Positions 44,523 through 51,991 of a stretch of 64,000 bases of DNA are shown piece by piece (position 1 is the first letter of the stretch; each line of letters starts with the position of its first letter). This DNA comes from Saprospiraceae bacterium (GTDB taxonomy: Bacteria; Bacteroidota; Bacteroidia; Chitinophagales; Saprospiraceae). Below the pieces are notes generated by a model. That model was not told where the DNA came from, ran no database searches, and saw nothing but the letters and a program-made list of their open reading frames with translations. A program made the position numbers and the translations under genes. Where the stretch lies: NCBI GenBank assembly GCA_016787415.1, contig JAEUUT010000061.1, positions 18,916-82,915 of the forward strand. Direction: 5' to 3'.

Positions 44523-45113
44523 ATGATCGCTGCGCATCAAATCCAGGAAGTCTTCTCCCGGCACCACGGTATTGTCGATGCAGGCACCCTGCTTGCGGAA
44601 GGCATTAACTACTACCAACTCAACCAACTGGTAGACGATGGCGTCGTGCTCAAACTAAAACGCGGCCTGTATAAATGGAGCGACACAGACAATTATGAAA
44701 TGACCGATGTCGCCCGGATGGTGAAAGACGGCGTGTTTTGTATGTTTTCTGCTGCCTTTTTTTACGAATTGACCACTTTTATCCCACGGGAACACCATCT
44801 CGCTATCCCGGATAAATCAAAAATTGTGCTGCCGCCTTACCCATCGATCAAACTATACTATTGGGATGCAGTACCTTATCAAACGGGAATACAAGAAGTG
44901 ACCCTGAATGGCGCTCCTGCCCGAATGTACAGCCCCGAAAAAACGGTTTGTGATATGATTCGGTTTCGGCAACGCGTGGGTATGGATAGTATGAAAGAGG
45001 TGCTGAAAACGTACTTGGACAAACCTGATCGCAACCTGACGCTGCTGCTTCAAACTGCTAAAACCCTCGGTATTGAAGGTGTGATGCGGCCTTATCTTGA
45101 AATTCTGGTATGA
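44523..45113 (+). CDS. AbiEi-type antitoxin/regulator-like protein without a partner toxin
   Basis: A 196-residue protein with the AbiEi layout: an N-terminal winged helix (about 1-55, HHGIVDAGTLLAEGINYYQLNQLVDDGVVLKLKRGLY), then DVARMVKDGVFCMFSAAFFYELT, an Ile/Pro-rich strand region, and the conserved SPEKTVCDMIRFRQRVG block near 138-155. AbiEi proteins repress their own operon and neutralise the AbiEii nucleotidyltransferase toxin. No AbiEii gene follows; the next gene is hsdM, 131 bases on. It may therefore act only as a DNA-binding regulator, perhaps of the restriction operon, or its toxin has been lost. Confidence 0.75.
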   Translation: MIAAHQIQEVFSRHHGIVDAGTLLAEGINYYQLNQLVDDGVVLKLKRGLYKWSDTDNYEMTDVARMVKDGVFCMFSAAFFYELTTFIPREHHLAIPDKSKIVLPPYPSIKLYYWDAVPYQTGIQEVTLNGAPARMYSPEKTVCDMIRFRQRVGMDSMKEVLKTYLDKPDRNLTLLLQTAKTLGIEGVMRPYLEILV

Positions 45114-45206
45114 CCTATATCACTTATTATAACCGGGATTTTTTGGCGAAATCAGGGTGGCGTTTGGCTTGGTTAAGGATAGGAAGCCTGACGAGACTAA
45201 AAATTC

Positions 45207-45214
45207 TACCTTTG
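45207..45214 (+). promoter_or_regulatory. Bacteroidetes -7 promoter element of the defence operon
   Basis: TACCTTTG matches TAnnTTTG fully. It lies 31 bases upstream of the hsdM ATG and is the likely start of transcription (about 45221) for the seven-gene operon. No clear -33 TTG at the expected distance. Confidence 0.5.
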
Positions 45215-45244
45215 CTCTGACCACCTGCATTTTAAAAAACAGAT

Positions 45245-47011
45245 ATGCTCGATTTTAAAGAAAAAGCCAACCTTATCTGGAAGGTTGCCGACTTGCTCAG
45301 AGGGGATTATAAACGAAGCGACTATGGGAAAGTCATCCTGCCCATGACTGTGCTGCGCCGATTGGATTGTGTATTGGCACCGTCTAAACAAAAAGTGCTC
45401 GACTATTTACCACGTGTCGAAAAACTTAGTGATGCTGCCAAAGACCTCACACTTAACAACATCGCAGGCTTCAATTTTCACAACCGAAGCCTTTACGATT
45501 TCAATAAAATTGTATCGGATCCGAACAATGTTTCAGCGAATCTGCGCAATTTCATTAATGGCTTCTCTGCAAGTGCCCGGGAAATCATCGAGTATTTCAA
45601 CTTCGACAAAGAAATTGACCGCATGGACGACCCTAAAGCGGATATCCTTTTCCAGGTCGTAAAAGCCTTCCAGGAAATTGACCTCGCTGCAATGAGTAGC
45701 ATGGAAATGGGATACGTTTTTGAAGAACTCATTCGAAAATTTGCGGAGGATAGCAATGAAACAGCGGGAGAACACTTCACACCTCGTGAGGTGATAAAAC
45801 TCATGGTGAATATATTATTCGATCGTGACGACGAAGCCCTGAGAACCAAGGGTATCGTCCGAACAGTGTATGATCCCGCGTGTGGTACAGGTGGTATGCT
45901 GTCTGTCGCGGAGCAGCATTTGAAAGAATTCAACCCCAAGGCCCGTTTGGAAGTGTTCGGGCAGGAAATCAACCCCGAATCTTACGCCATTTGCAAAAGC
46001 GATATGCTCATAAAAGGGCAAAACCCTTCGAACATCAAGTTTGGTAACACCTTCACTGTGGACGGACTTGAACACGAGCGGTTCGACTATATGCTTTCTA
46101 ATCCTCCGTTTGGCGTGGACTGGAAAAAAGCCGAAAAAATCATCAGCGAAGAGGCCAAACATAAAGGCATGGCAGGGCGTTTCGGAGCGGGCACGCCGCG
46201 CATCAACGACGGCTCGTTGCTGTTTTTGCAGCATATGATTTCCAAGATGAAAGCCGACGGCTCGCGCATCGCCATCGTGTTCAACGGTTCGCCGCTCTTT
46301 ACAGGCAGTGCAGACAGCGGCGAAAGCAACATCAGAAAATGGATCATCGAAAATGACTGGCTCGAAGCTGTCATCGCACTGCCCGACCAATTGTTTTATA
46401 ATACAGGCATCAGTACCTATATTTGGATAGTAACCAATCGAAAAATTAAAAAAAGGCGAGGAAAAGTACAACTTATCAATGTGACAGGCGCTAAAGACGA
46501 AACGGCAGCCCGATTTTGGCAAAAAATGCCACGGAGCCTCGGCAACAAGCGGAAGGAAATACCGGAGAACGGAAACTCGCGTGGTATTGGGTTCATTACC
46601 AAACTCTATGGTGATTTCGAGGAAAACGAATTTTGTAAAATTTATCCCAACGAATTCTTCGGCTATTGGCGCGTCACAGTAGAACGGCCGGAACGTGATG
46701 AAAAAGGTAAGATCAAAAAAGGTAAGGACGGTAAACCCAAAGCCGACAGCAGCCTGCGCGACAGCGAAAACATCCCCTTCCTTCGCAATGGCAAACCGCA
46801 GACCATCGAAGAATACATCCAACGCGAAGTGCTGCCCCACCTGTCCGATGCATGGGTAGATGAGACGAAGACTAAAACGGGCTATGAAATCAATTTTACG
46901 AAGTATTTTTATGAATTCAAACCATTAAGACCGCTCGCGGACATCCGAAAAGAAATTTTGGAATTGGAGATGGAAACGGTAAAATCAGTCCAACAAATCC
47001 TGGAGATATGA
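45245..47011 (+). CDS. hsdM: Type I restriction-modification DNA methyltransferase subunit
   Basis: A 588-residue N6-adenine methyltransferase. The N-terminal helical HsdM domain (LIWKVADLLRGDYKRSDYG, about 9-28) is followed by GEHFTPREVIKLMVNIL (175-191), the AdoMet-binding motif DPACGTGG (210-217) and the catalytic NPPFG (286-290). The C-terminal region contains the charged linker and ends with a helix for HsdS contact. It modifies adenines at the target chosen by HsdS and is part of the M2S and R2M2S complexes. It overlaps the ptuA-like gene by 4 bases (ATGA) and is the first gene of the operon. Confidence 0.95.
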   Translation: MLDFKEKANLIWKVADLLRGDYKRSDYGKVILPMTVLRRLDCVLAPSKQKVLDYLPRVEKLSDAAKDLTLNNIAGFNFHNRSLYDFNKIVSDPNNVSANLRNFINGFSASAREIIEYFNFDKEIDRMDDPKADILFQVVKAFQEIDLAAMSSMEMGYVFEELIRKFAEDSNETAGEHFTPREVIKLMVNILFDRDDEALRTKGIVRTVYDPACGTGGMLSVAEQHLKEFNPKARLEVFGQEINPESYAICKSDMLIKGQNPSNIKFGNTFTVDGLEHERFDYMLSNPPFGVDWKKAEKIISEEAKHKGMAGRFGAGTPRINDGSLLFLQHMISKMKADGSRIAIVFNGSPLFTGSADSGESNIRKWIIENDWLEAVIALPDQLFYNTGISTYIWIVTNRKIKKRRGKVQLINVTGAKDETAARFWQKMPRSLGNKRKEIPENGNSRGIGFITKLYGDFEENEFCKIYPNEFFGYWRVTVERPERDEKGKIKKGKDGKPKADSSLRDSENIPFLRNGKPQTIEEYIQREVLPHLSDAWVDETKTKTGYEINFTKYFYEFKPLRPLADIRKEILELEMETVKSVQQILEI

Positions 47012-48306
47012 GGATAGATAAGTTGTATTTGAAAAATTTTAGAAATGTGGAGGATCAAACCTTCCGCTTTAACCCGCATTTCACTGTTCTGATCGGTATC
47101 AACGGACGCGGAAAATCCTCCTGGTTACATGGTCTTCGCGTGGCTTGTGGCGCTTATCTACTCGGCATACCCGATGCGAACAAAAGGCATATCGAAAATG
47201 CTGAAATCCGTCGCAAAGCCAATGGCGTACTGCTGCCTCAACTACCTGTTATCGTAGAAGCAACCGGGTCGGTTGATCGGAATACCCCCGAGTCCATCGT
47301 TTGGCGGCGGCAGATACAGGAGGGAAAAAGAGGGAATACCTACACTATTAAAGACGTGGGTACGGTTCGGAATATAGGAAAGACGAAATATGATCGGATG
47401 ATGACTACCGGCGCCGAGGACCTCGACCTGCCCGTTATCGCTTATTTTGGTACGGCCCGATTGCACGGCGGCGCCCGCAACCGCAGCGCACCCCGCATCG
47501 GGCGGGAAATATTCCGGGAAGGTTACTATAGCTGGTTCGATATGCGTTCCCATAGTTTCAAATACGATAGCTGGCTGCGTACTTACGACGCGCTGGCAGA
47601 AAGCGGGAAAGAGTACCCGGAAAGCAAAGCCGCTTTTTTTGACACCCTCAAAGCCGCCAATCCGTACATTAAAAAAATCAATTTTGTCTCAGCAGAGTTA
47701 TGGTTGCAGGTTGAAATGGACGACTATAGCTCCGAATACCTGCCCATCCAATACCATTCCGATGGGGTGAAGTCCTTTACCGAGATGACCGCAGAATTGG
47801 CCTATCGCTGCATCGTGATGAATGGATATAAACGCGAAAACGTCGTCAAGGATACTTCCGGTATCGTCCTCATCGACGAACTCGACCTGCACCTGCACCC
47901 CAACTGGCAACGCCATGTGGTAGGTGATTTGAAACGCGCTTTTCCCAGTATTCAGTTCGTGGCTACTACGCACTCTCCGTTTATCGTGCAAAGCCTGGCG
48001 AAAGATGAACTGATCAATTTAGATCCAGACACAGAAGGCGTTGAACAAAATCCTTTTGACTATGGGATTGAAGACGTGGCAGAGATCGAAATGGGTGTGG
48101 AGGATGTTGCTCGAAGCGAAGCGTTTAAAACTAGAGTAGAAATAGCGAGTGCCTATTACAAATTTATTGCTCAAGGGAAAACAAGCGAGAACGATCAAGA
48201 AGTGGCTGAACTGCGCAGACAACTTAATGAACTGGAAGAAAGATTTAGTGATGATGCTGCTTTTGTCGCAACTCTTAAACTTGAACGAGAAGCTGCTAAT
48301 TTATGA
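47008..48306 (+). CDS. ptuA: Septu PtuA-like ABC/OLD-type ATPase
   Basis: A 432-residue SMC/OLD-like ATPase. It starts MRIDKLYLKNFRNVED, with Walker A GINGRGKSS at 30-38, a signature-like SDGVKSFTEM at 251-260, Walker B IVLIDELDLHLHP at 286-298, the H-loop TTHSPFIV at 320-327, and a C-terminal coiled coil (about 398-425). No TOPRIM domain is visible, which separates it from OLD nucleases. The HNH gene that follows overlaps it by 4 bases, the gene order of the Septu antiphage system, in which PtuA is the ATPase sensor and PtuB the nuclease. The unusual point is that the pair sits inside a type I RM operon. Confidence 0.85.
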   Translation: MRIDKLYLKNFRNVEDQTFRFNPHFTVLIGINGRGKSSWLHGLRVACGAYLLGIPDANKRHIENAEIRRKANGVLLPQLPVIVEATGSVDRNTPESIVWRRQIQEGKRGNTYTIKDVGTVRNIGKTKYDRMMTTGAEDLDLPVIAYFGTARLHGGARNRSAPRIGREIFREGYYSWFDMRSHSFKYDSWLRTYDALAESGKEYPESKAAFFDTLKAANPYIKKINFVSAELWLQVEMDDYSSEYLPIQYHSDGVKSFTEMTAELAYRCIVMNGYKRENVVKDTSGIVLIDELDLHLHPNWQRHVVGDLKRAFPSIQFVATTHSPFIVQSLAKDELINLDPDTEGVEQNPFDYGIEDVAEIEMGVEDVARSEAFKTRVEIASAYYKFIAQGKTSENDQEVAELRRQLNELEERFSDDAAFVATLKLEREAANL

Positions 48307-49064
48307 GACCAGTAATTAAATGGTGCGTAGGCCACGCGTTTAACCGGGGCGGAAATGCTGAAACGGTAACGGAACATTACCTCCCATACGGCAGTGCAAA
48401 CTCAGTATTACAACTGAACTTGGATCATTTTTGCAGTTACTGCGAAGTTTTTAGTTCCGACTTAGAGGTAGAACATGTTATTTCGAAAGAGCAAGATAGT
48501 TCGAAAAAAACAGAGTGGAATAATTTTCTTCTTGCCTGCGGGCGCTGCAATGGGAAAGATAACAAATCCAATAAACATGTGGATTTGGATAATATATATT
48601 TGCCTCACTCGCACAATACACTTTACATTTTTGAATACAAAGAGGGTGGATTAGTAGATATTCACCCGCAAGTTAGTCATAAGGATCAACTCACAAAAGC
48701 CAATGCTCTAATGGATTTAGTTGGCTTGGACAAGTACCCTGGGAATAAAAAATACCCAGCTACAAAAAAACATCCATTGGGTTTTCCTGAAAATGATAAA
48801 CGTTGGGAGCACCGGCGAGCAGCTTGGGAAAAAGCTAAACGCAAACTCGAAGCATTCGAAAGAAGTGAAATTGATGCTAACACAGTAGCAAAATTTGCCC
48901 AAGAGCGAGGTTTTTTTTCCGTTTGGGCCAGTGTTTTTTATGCCCATCCTGTAGTCATAAGCGAGATTGTTTCTCTTTTTAAGGGAACAGATACTACGTG
49001 TTTTGACTCAACTTCTTACAACTCCATTCCTCGAAATCCCAAAAATACTTCTGACCCCATCTGA
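48303..49064 (+). CDS. ptuB: Septu PtuB-like HNH endonuclease
   Basis: A 253-residue protein with an HNH fold: the first zinc knuckle CSYC at 44-47, EVEHVISK with the catalytic His at 58, WNNFLLACGRCN with Asn 73/74 and the second knuckle C79/C82. The C-terminal half has helical Lys/Arg-rich segments (KRWEHRRAAWEKAKRKLEAF). In Septu, PtuB degrades DNA when released or activated by PtuA. The gene overlaps ptuA by 4 bases and is followed 5 bases later by hsdS. The start ATG is fixed by the overlap. Confidence 0.85.
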   Translation: MRPVIKWCVGHAFNRGGNAETVTEHYLPYGSANSVLQLNLDHFCSYCEVFSSDLEVEHVISKEQDSSKKTEWNNFLLACGRCNGKDNKSNKHVDLDNIYLPHSHNTLYIFEYKEGGLVDIHPQVSHKDQLTKANALMDLVGLDKYPGNKKYPATKKHPLGFPENDKRWEHRRAAWEKAKRKLEAFERSEIDANTVAKFAQERGFFSVWASVFYAHPVVISEIVSLFKGTDTTCFDSTSYNSIPRNPKNTSDPI

Positions 49065-49069
49065 TTGCT

Positions 49070-50380
49070 ATGAAAAAATATGACAAATACAAACCCTCCG
49101 GCGCAGAATGGATCGGTGACGTGCCGGAGCATTGGGTTGATTTTCGACTCAAAACCTTTATTCCGAATTCCGTAAATGGTGTTTGGGGAGAGGATGAAAA
49201 GCAAGACGAAAATGACATTGTTTGTATTCGTGTAGCAGATTTTGATATGGCAAATTTAGGTGTGAATGAAAAAAACTTAACGATCAGAAATATTGAGGCT
49301 AAGCAATTGACAACACGTTTGTTATCAGAAGGAGAACTTTTGATTGAAAAATCTGGAGGCGGAGAAAAGCAAACGGTTGGGCGCGTAATTCAAAATACTT
49401 TGAAGTTACCAGCAGTTTGCTCAAATTTTGTAGGAGCGTTAAAAACTAATTCAAATACTGTTCAGAGGTTTTTAGCTTATTTTTTCCATGCGCTGTATTC
49501 AAATAGAGTAAATACAAAATCTATTAAGCAAACAACAGGTATTCAAAATCTTGACCTTGAAAGTTATTTGGAAGAAAGAATCCTACTCCCCCCCCTCCCC
49601 GAGCAAACCGCCATTGCCCGCTACCTCGACCAAAAAACCGGCGAAATAGACCAACTCATCGCCCAAAAAGAGCGCCAGCTCGCCCTGTGGGAAGAAGAAA
49701 AAACAGCCCTCATCAACCAGGCCGTCACGCGGGGGTTGGATGCCGGCGTGAAAATGAAAGACTCGGGCGTGGCGTGGCTGGAGGAAGTGCCGGAACATTG
49801 GGAGGTGAAGAAAACTAAATACTTATTTAAAATCCAAAAGAGAATCGTTGGTGAGTTGGGTAAAAACATATTGTCTATTACCCAAAAAGGAATCGTGATT
49901 AAGGATATTTCTCAAAACGAAGGGCAAATTGCTTCTGATTACTCGAAGTATCAGATTGTGAATGTTGGTGATTTTGCAGCAAATCACATGGACTTATTGA
50001 CTGGGTATGTCGACATTTCACAGTTTGAAGGTGTTACAAGCCCTGATTATCGGGTTTTTACATTGACTGACACAGAATGCAATAGCCGGTATTTTCTATA
50101 TTTAATGCAAATGGGTTACAAACGGAAGATATTTTACGGGTTTGGTCAGGGCGCATCGCTTTTCGGGCGTTGGAGGTTCCCAACAGATGAGTTTTTGGAG
50201 TTTAGATTTCCAGTTCCTCCCCTCCCCGAACAAACTGCCATCGTCCACTACATCGAAACCCAAAGCGACCGCATCAGCAACCAAATGGCCCAAACCCGGA
50301 AACTGATAGAACTACTGAAAGAATACCGCGCCACGCTGATCAGCGAAGTGGTGACGGGCAAAATAAACGTAAGCCAATAA
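49070..50380 (+). CDS. hsdS: Type I restriction-modification specificity subunit
   Basis: A 436-residue HsdS with two target-recognition domains. It opens KYKPSGAEWIGDVPEHW; the first TRD covers about 15-165, then PPLPEQTAIARYLDQKTGEI with a long helix (about 168-215). The second half begins DSGVAWLEEVPEHWEVKKTKY, the second TRD runs to about 385, then PPLPEQTAIVHYIETQ and a final helix. The duplicated architecture fits a bipartite target of two half-sites. The two conserved halves share codon-level similarity that could allow TRD exchange. It is separated by only 4 bases from the next gene. Confidence 0.95.
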   Translation: MKKYDKYKPSGAEWIGDVPEHWVDFRLKTFIPNSVNGVWGEDEKQDENDIVCIRVADFDMANLGVNEKNLTIRNIEAKQLTTRLLSEGELLIEKSGGGEKQTVGRVIQNTLKLPAVCSNFVGALKTNSNTVQRFLAYFFHALYSNRVNTKSIKQTTGIQNLDLESYLEERILLPPLPEQTAIARYLDQKTGEIDQLIAQKERQLALWEEEKTALINQAVTRGLDAGVKMKDSGVAWLEEVPEHWEVKKTKYLFKIQKRIVGELGKNILSITQKGIVIKDISQNEGQIASDYSKYQIVNVGDFAANHMDLLTGYVDISQFEGVTSPDYRVFTLTDTECNSRYFLYLMQMGYKRKIFYGFGQGASLFGRWRFPTDEFLEFRFPVPPLPEQTAIVHYIETQSDRISNQMAQTRKLIELLKEYRATLISEVVTGKINVSQ

Positions 50381-50384
50381 CGCC

Positions 50385-50954
50385 ATGCTACAACTTCCCG
50401 AAATCATTTTCCAAACCATCGAACAAGGTAAAAACGCCTACGAAAAAGTATTGCAGGAGCAGGGTAGCCTGCAATACGTGCAAGTTACATTGGATTGCGC
50501 CCAACTTTCTGATCCCGACTGGACGCTGAAAACACCCGGTATGGACATTAATTTGTGGGAACAGGTGAAGCACATAGACCAACAGCCTTGTTTGTATTAT
50601 TTTGAAATAGACGAAATGCCTTCGGCACAGGTTTTGGAGCACTACCGTCTGTTCAGAGCAGATCCTCTTTTTGCGCATCGCGCATCGCCGACCCTGAAAA
50701 AATATCCGCCCACGCATAAAAATGTACTGTACGTCGGAAAAGTAAAAAAGCATATCGCAGGCCGGCTGAAACAACACGTAGGCCATTACCATGTCGGCGC
50801 TACGGCAGGCTTGCAGTTGGTTTGTTGGGCGAAGCCGCTCTGCCTCAAACTGCGGATGCATATTTTTGCCTTTCCTGAAGAAATGCGGGATTTTGTGGAT
50901 CCGCTGGAATTGCATTTTGCGCGCAGTTTGACACCTTTGATCGGAAAACATTAA
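50385..50954 (+). CDS. GIY-YIG-like accessory protein in the restriction operon
   Basis: A 189-residue protein. The C-terminal half resembles a GIY-YIG module: CLYYFEI (69-75) as the first strand, VLYVGKVKKHIAGRLKQH (114-131) with Gly, Lys, Arg127 and His131 as in the YIG-x-R-x-H stretch, and an acidic helix VDPLELHFARSLTPLIGK (171-188) with Glu175 as the candidate metal ligand. The N-terminal 65 residues are an unassigned helical domain. It lies between hsdS and the Ntn-hydrolase gene with gaps of 4 and 11 bases. It could be a second nuclease or a DNA-binding, inactive version; the usual catalytic Asn is not obvious. Confidence 0.6.
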   Translation: MLQLPEIIFQTIEQGKNAYEKVLQEQGSLQYVQVTLDCAQLSDPDWTLKTPGMDINLWEQVKHIDQQPCLYYFEIDEMPSAQVLEHYRLFRADPLFAHRASPTLKKYPPTHKNVLYVGKVKKHIAGRLKQHVGHYHVGATAGLQLVCWAKPLCLKLRMHIFAFPEEMRDFVDPLELHFARSLTPLIGKH

Positions 50955-50965
50955 AAACGCTCATT

Positions 50966-51991
50966 ATGACACTTTGTGTATCCTGGATTCGACAGGTAAA
51001 AAACCGTCAGGAACTGGTTTTTGCAACGGACACCGTTCTGACAGGTGGTGAAAGATGGGATAAAGGGGTAAAACTTTTTGAAATGCCTCGAAAAGATGCG
51101 CTGCTATGTTTCACGGGAAGCACTATCAGGGCTTATCCATTGGTGCTGAATCTGATTTCTTCCATTTCTTACGATCAGCATTTAAACAGCCCCATGGCAT
51201 CATTGGATGACGTAGTTGTCCATTTGACCGAATTGTTTTCCAAACTAATAAGAACTATCACGGAAGTTGACGGTATGGTGCATGAGGCAAGAGCAGAAGC
51301 GAGATTCTTGTTCGGCGGTTGGGATTGGGAAATGGAAGCATTCAGGGTTTGGGCGATCAATTATGAAGCAACAAGCGAAAGTTTTTTAGCAACAGAACTA
51401 ACAGGAAACGAAAAGCAAACCAGTTTTTATACGTTTGTTGGAGAAGCGAATGGCGTTGACATTGAACAAGTTGCGAAAAAAAAATTCAATCAATTATTGT
51501 TAGATGAAGATAAGGTGCATCAAAAGTTGGATATGGAACCATTGAAGATTTTGAAACAAATTGCACTCGATGAGGAAGTAAGAGAAGTCGGTGGCAGTCT
51601 TCAAATTGCTAAGGTTTACAAATCCAATAGAACAGAATTCTTTGGAATATTCTGGCAATCAAGTAAAGGTGTTCCATTTTTTCAGGGCAGGGAGTACAGC
51701 AATGTGACCAAACCACAAGTTCGATATTTAAACCCAGATACTTTTGAGATCATGGAACTTGATTTGCCTGACAAACTTTCAGAAATTTCCAAAGAAATAT
51801 ATGGTCTTCATGTCGAATTTATAAGCGAATGTTATCCGGATGGTTTTCTAAAAAACGAAATCAGCGAAAGAGATAAAGCAACACTCAAAACTGTTTTTAA
51901 AGAAGTTGCCTATGCTCAGTTCATTTCAAAGGAAGAAAAAACACCAAACGAAACTTTAATTTTTGAGGAGTTGAACCCAGACGAACTATGA
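50966..51991 (+). CDS. Proteasome/HslV-like Ntn-hydrolase in a type I RM operon
   Basis: A 341-residue protein that begins Met-Thr, so Thr2 would be N-terminal after Met removal. The first 60 residues follow the threonine-peptidase pattern: TLCVSWIR strand, LVFATDTVLTGG with Asp22 (Asp17 equivalent), WDKGVKLFEM with Lys33/Lys36 (Lys33 equivalent of HslV), and ALLCFTGST with the conserved Gly-Ser at 51-52. FLFGGWDWE (114-122), FVGEANGVDIEQVAKK (157-172) and EVGGSLQIAKV (207-217) fit the remaining strands and helix of the Ntn fold. HslV is about 175 residues; here about 120 extra residues follow. No cognate HslU-type ATPase is in the window. The stop overlaps the hsdR start by 4 bases. Peptidase activity is inference; the fold call is fairly strong. 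Confidence 0.7.
   Translation: MTLCVSWIRQVKNRQELVFATDTVLTGGERWDKGVKLFEMPRKDALLCFTGSTIRAYPLVLNLISSISYDQHLNSPMASLDDVVVHLTELFSKLIRTITEVDGMVHEARAEARFLFGGWDWEMEAFRVWAINYEATSESFLATELTGNEKQTSFYTFVGEANGVDIEQVAKKKFNQLLLDEDKVHQKLDMEPLKILKQIALDEEVREVGGSLQIAKVYKSNRTEFFGIFWQSSKGVPFFQGREYSNVTKPQVRYLNPDTFEIMELDLPDKLSEISKEIYGLHVEFISECYPDGFLKNEISERDKATLKTVFKEVAYAQFISKEEKTPNETLIFEELNPDEL

Noticed and set aside
45815..46840. Minus-strand open frame of 341 codons opposite hsdM
   Set aside because: Phe/Val/His-rich shadow of hsdM codons; hsdM is certain in this interval.
50388..50951. Minus-strand frame of 187 codons exactly opposite the GIY-YIG-like gene
   Set aside because: Antisense shadow; the plus-strand gene fits the operon spacing and has recognisable motifs.
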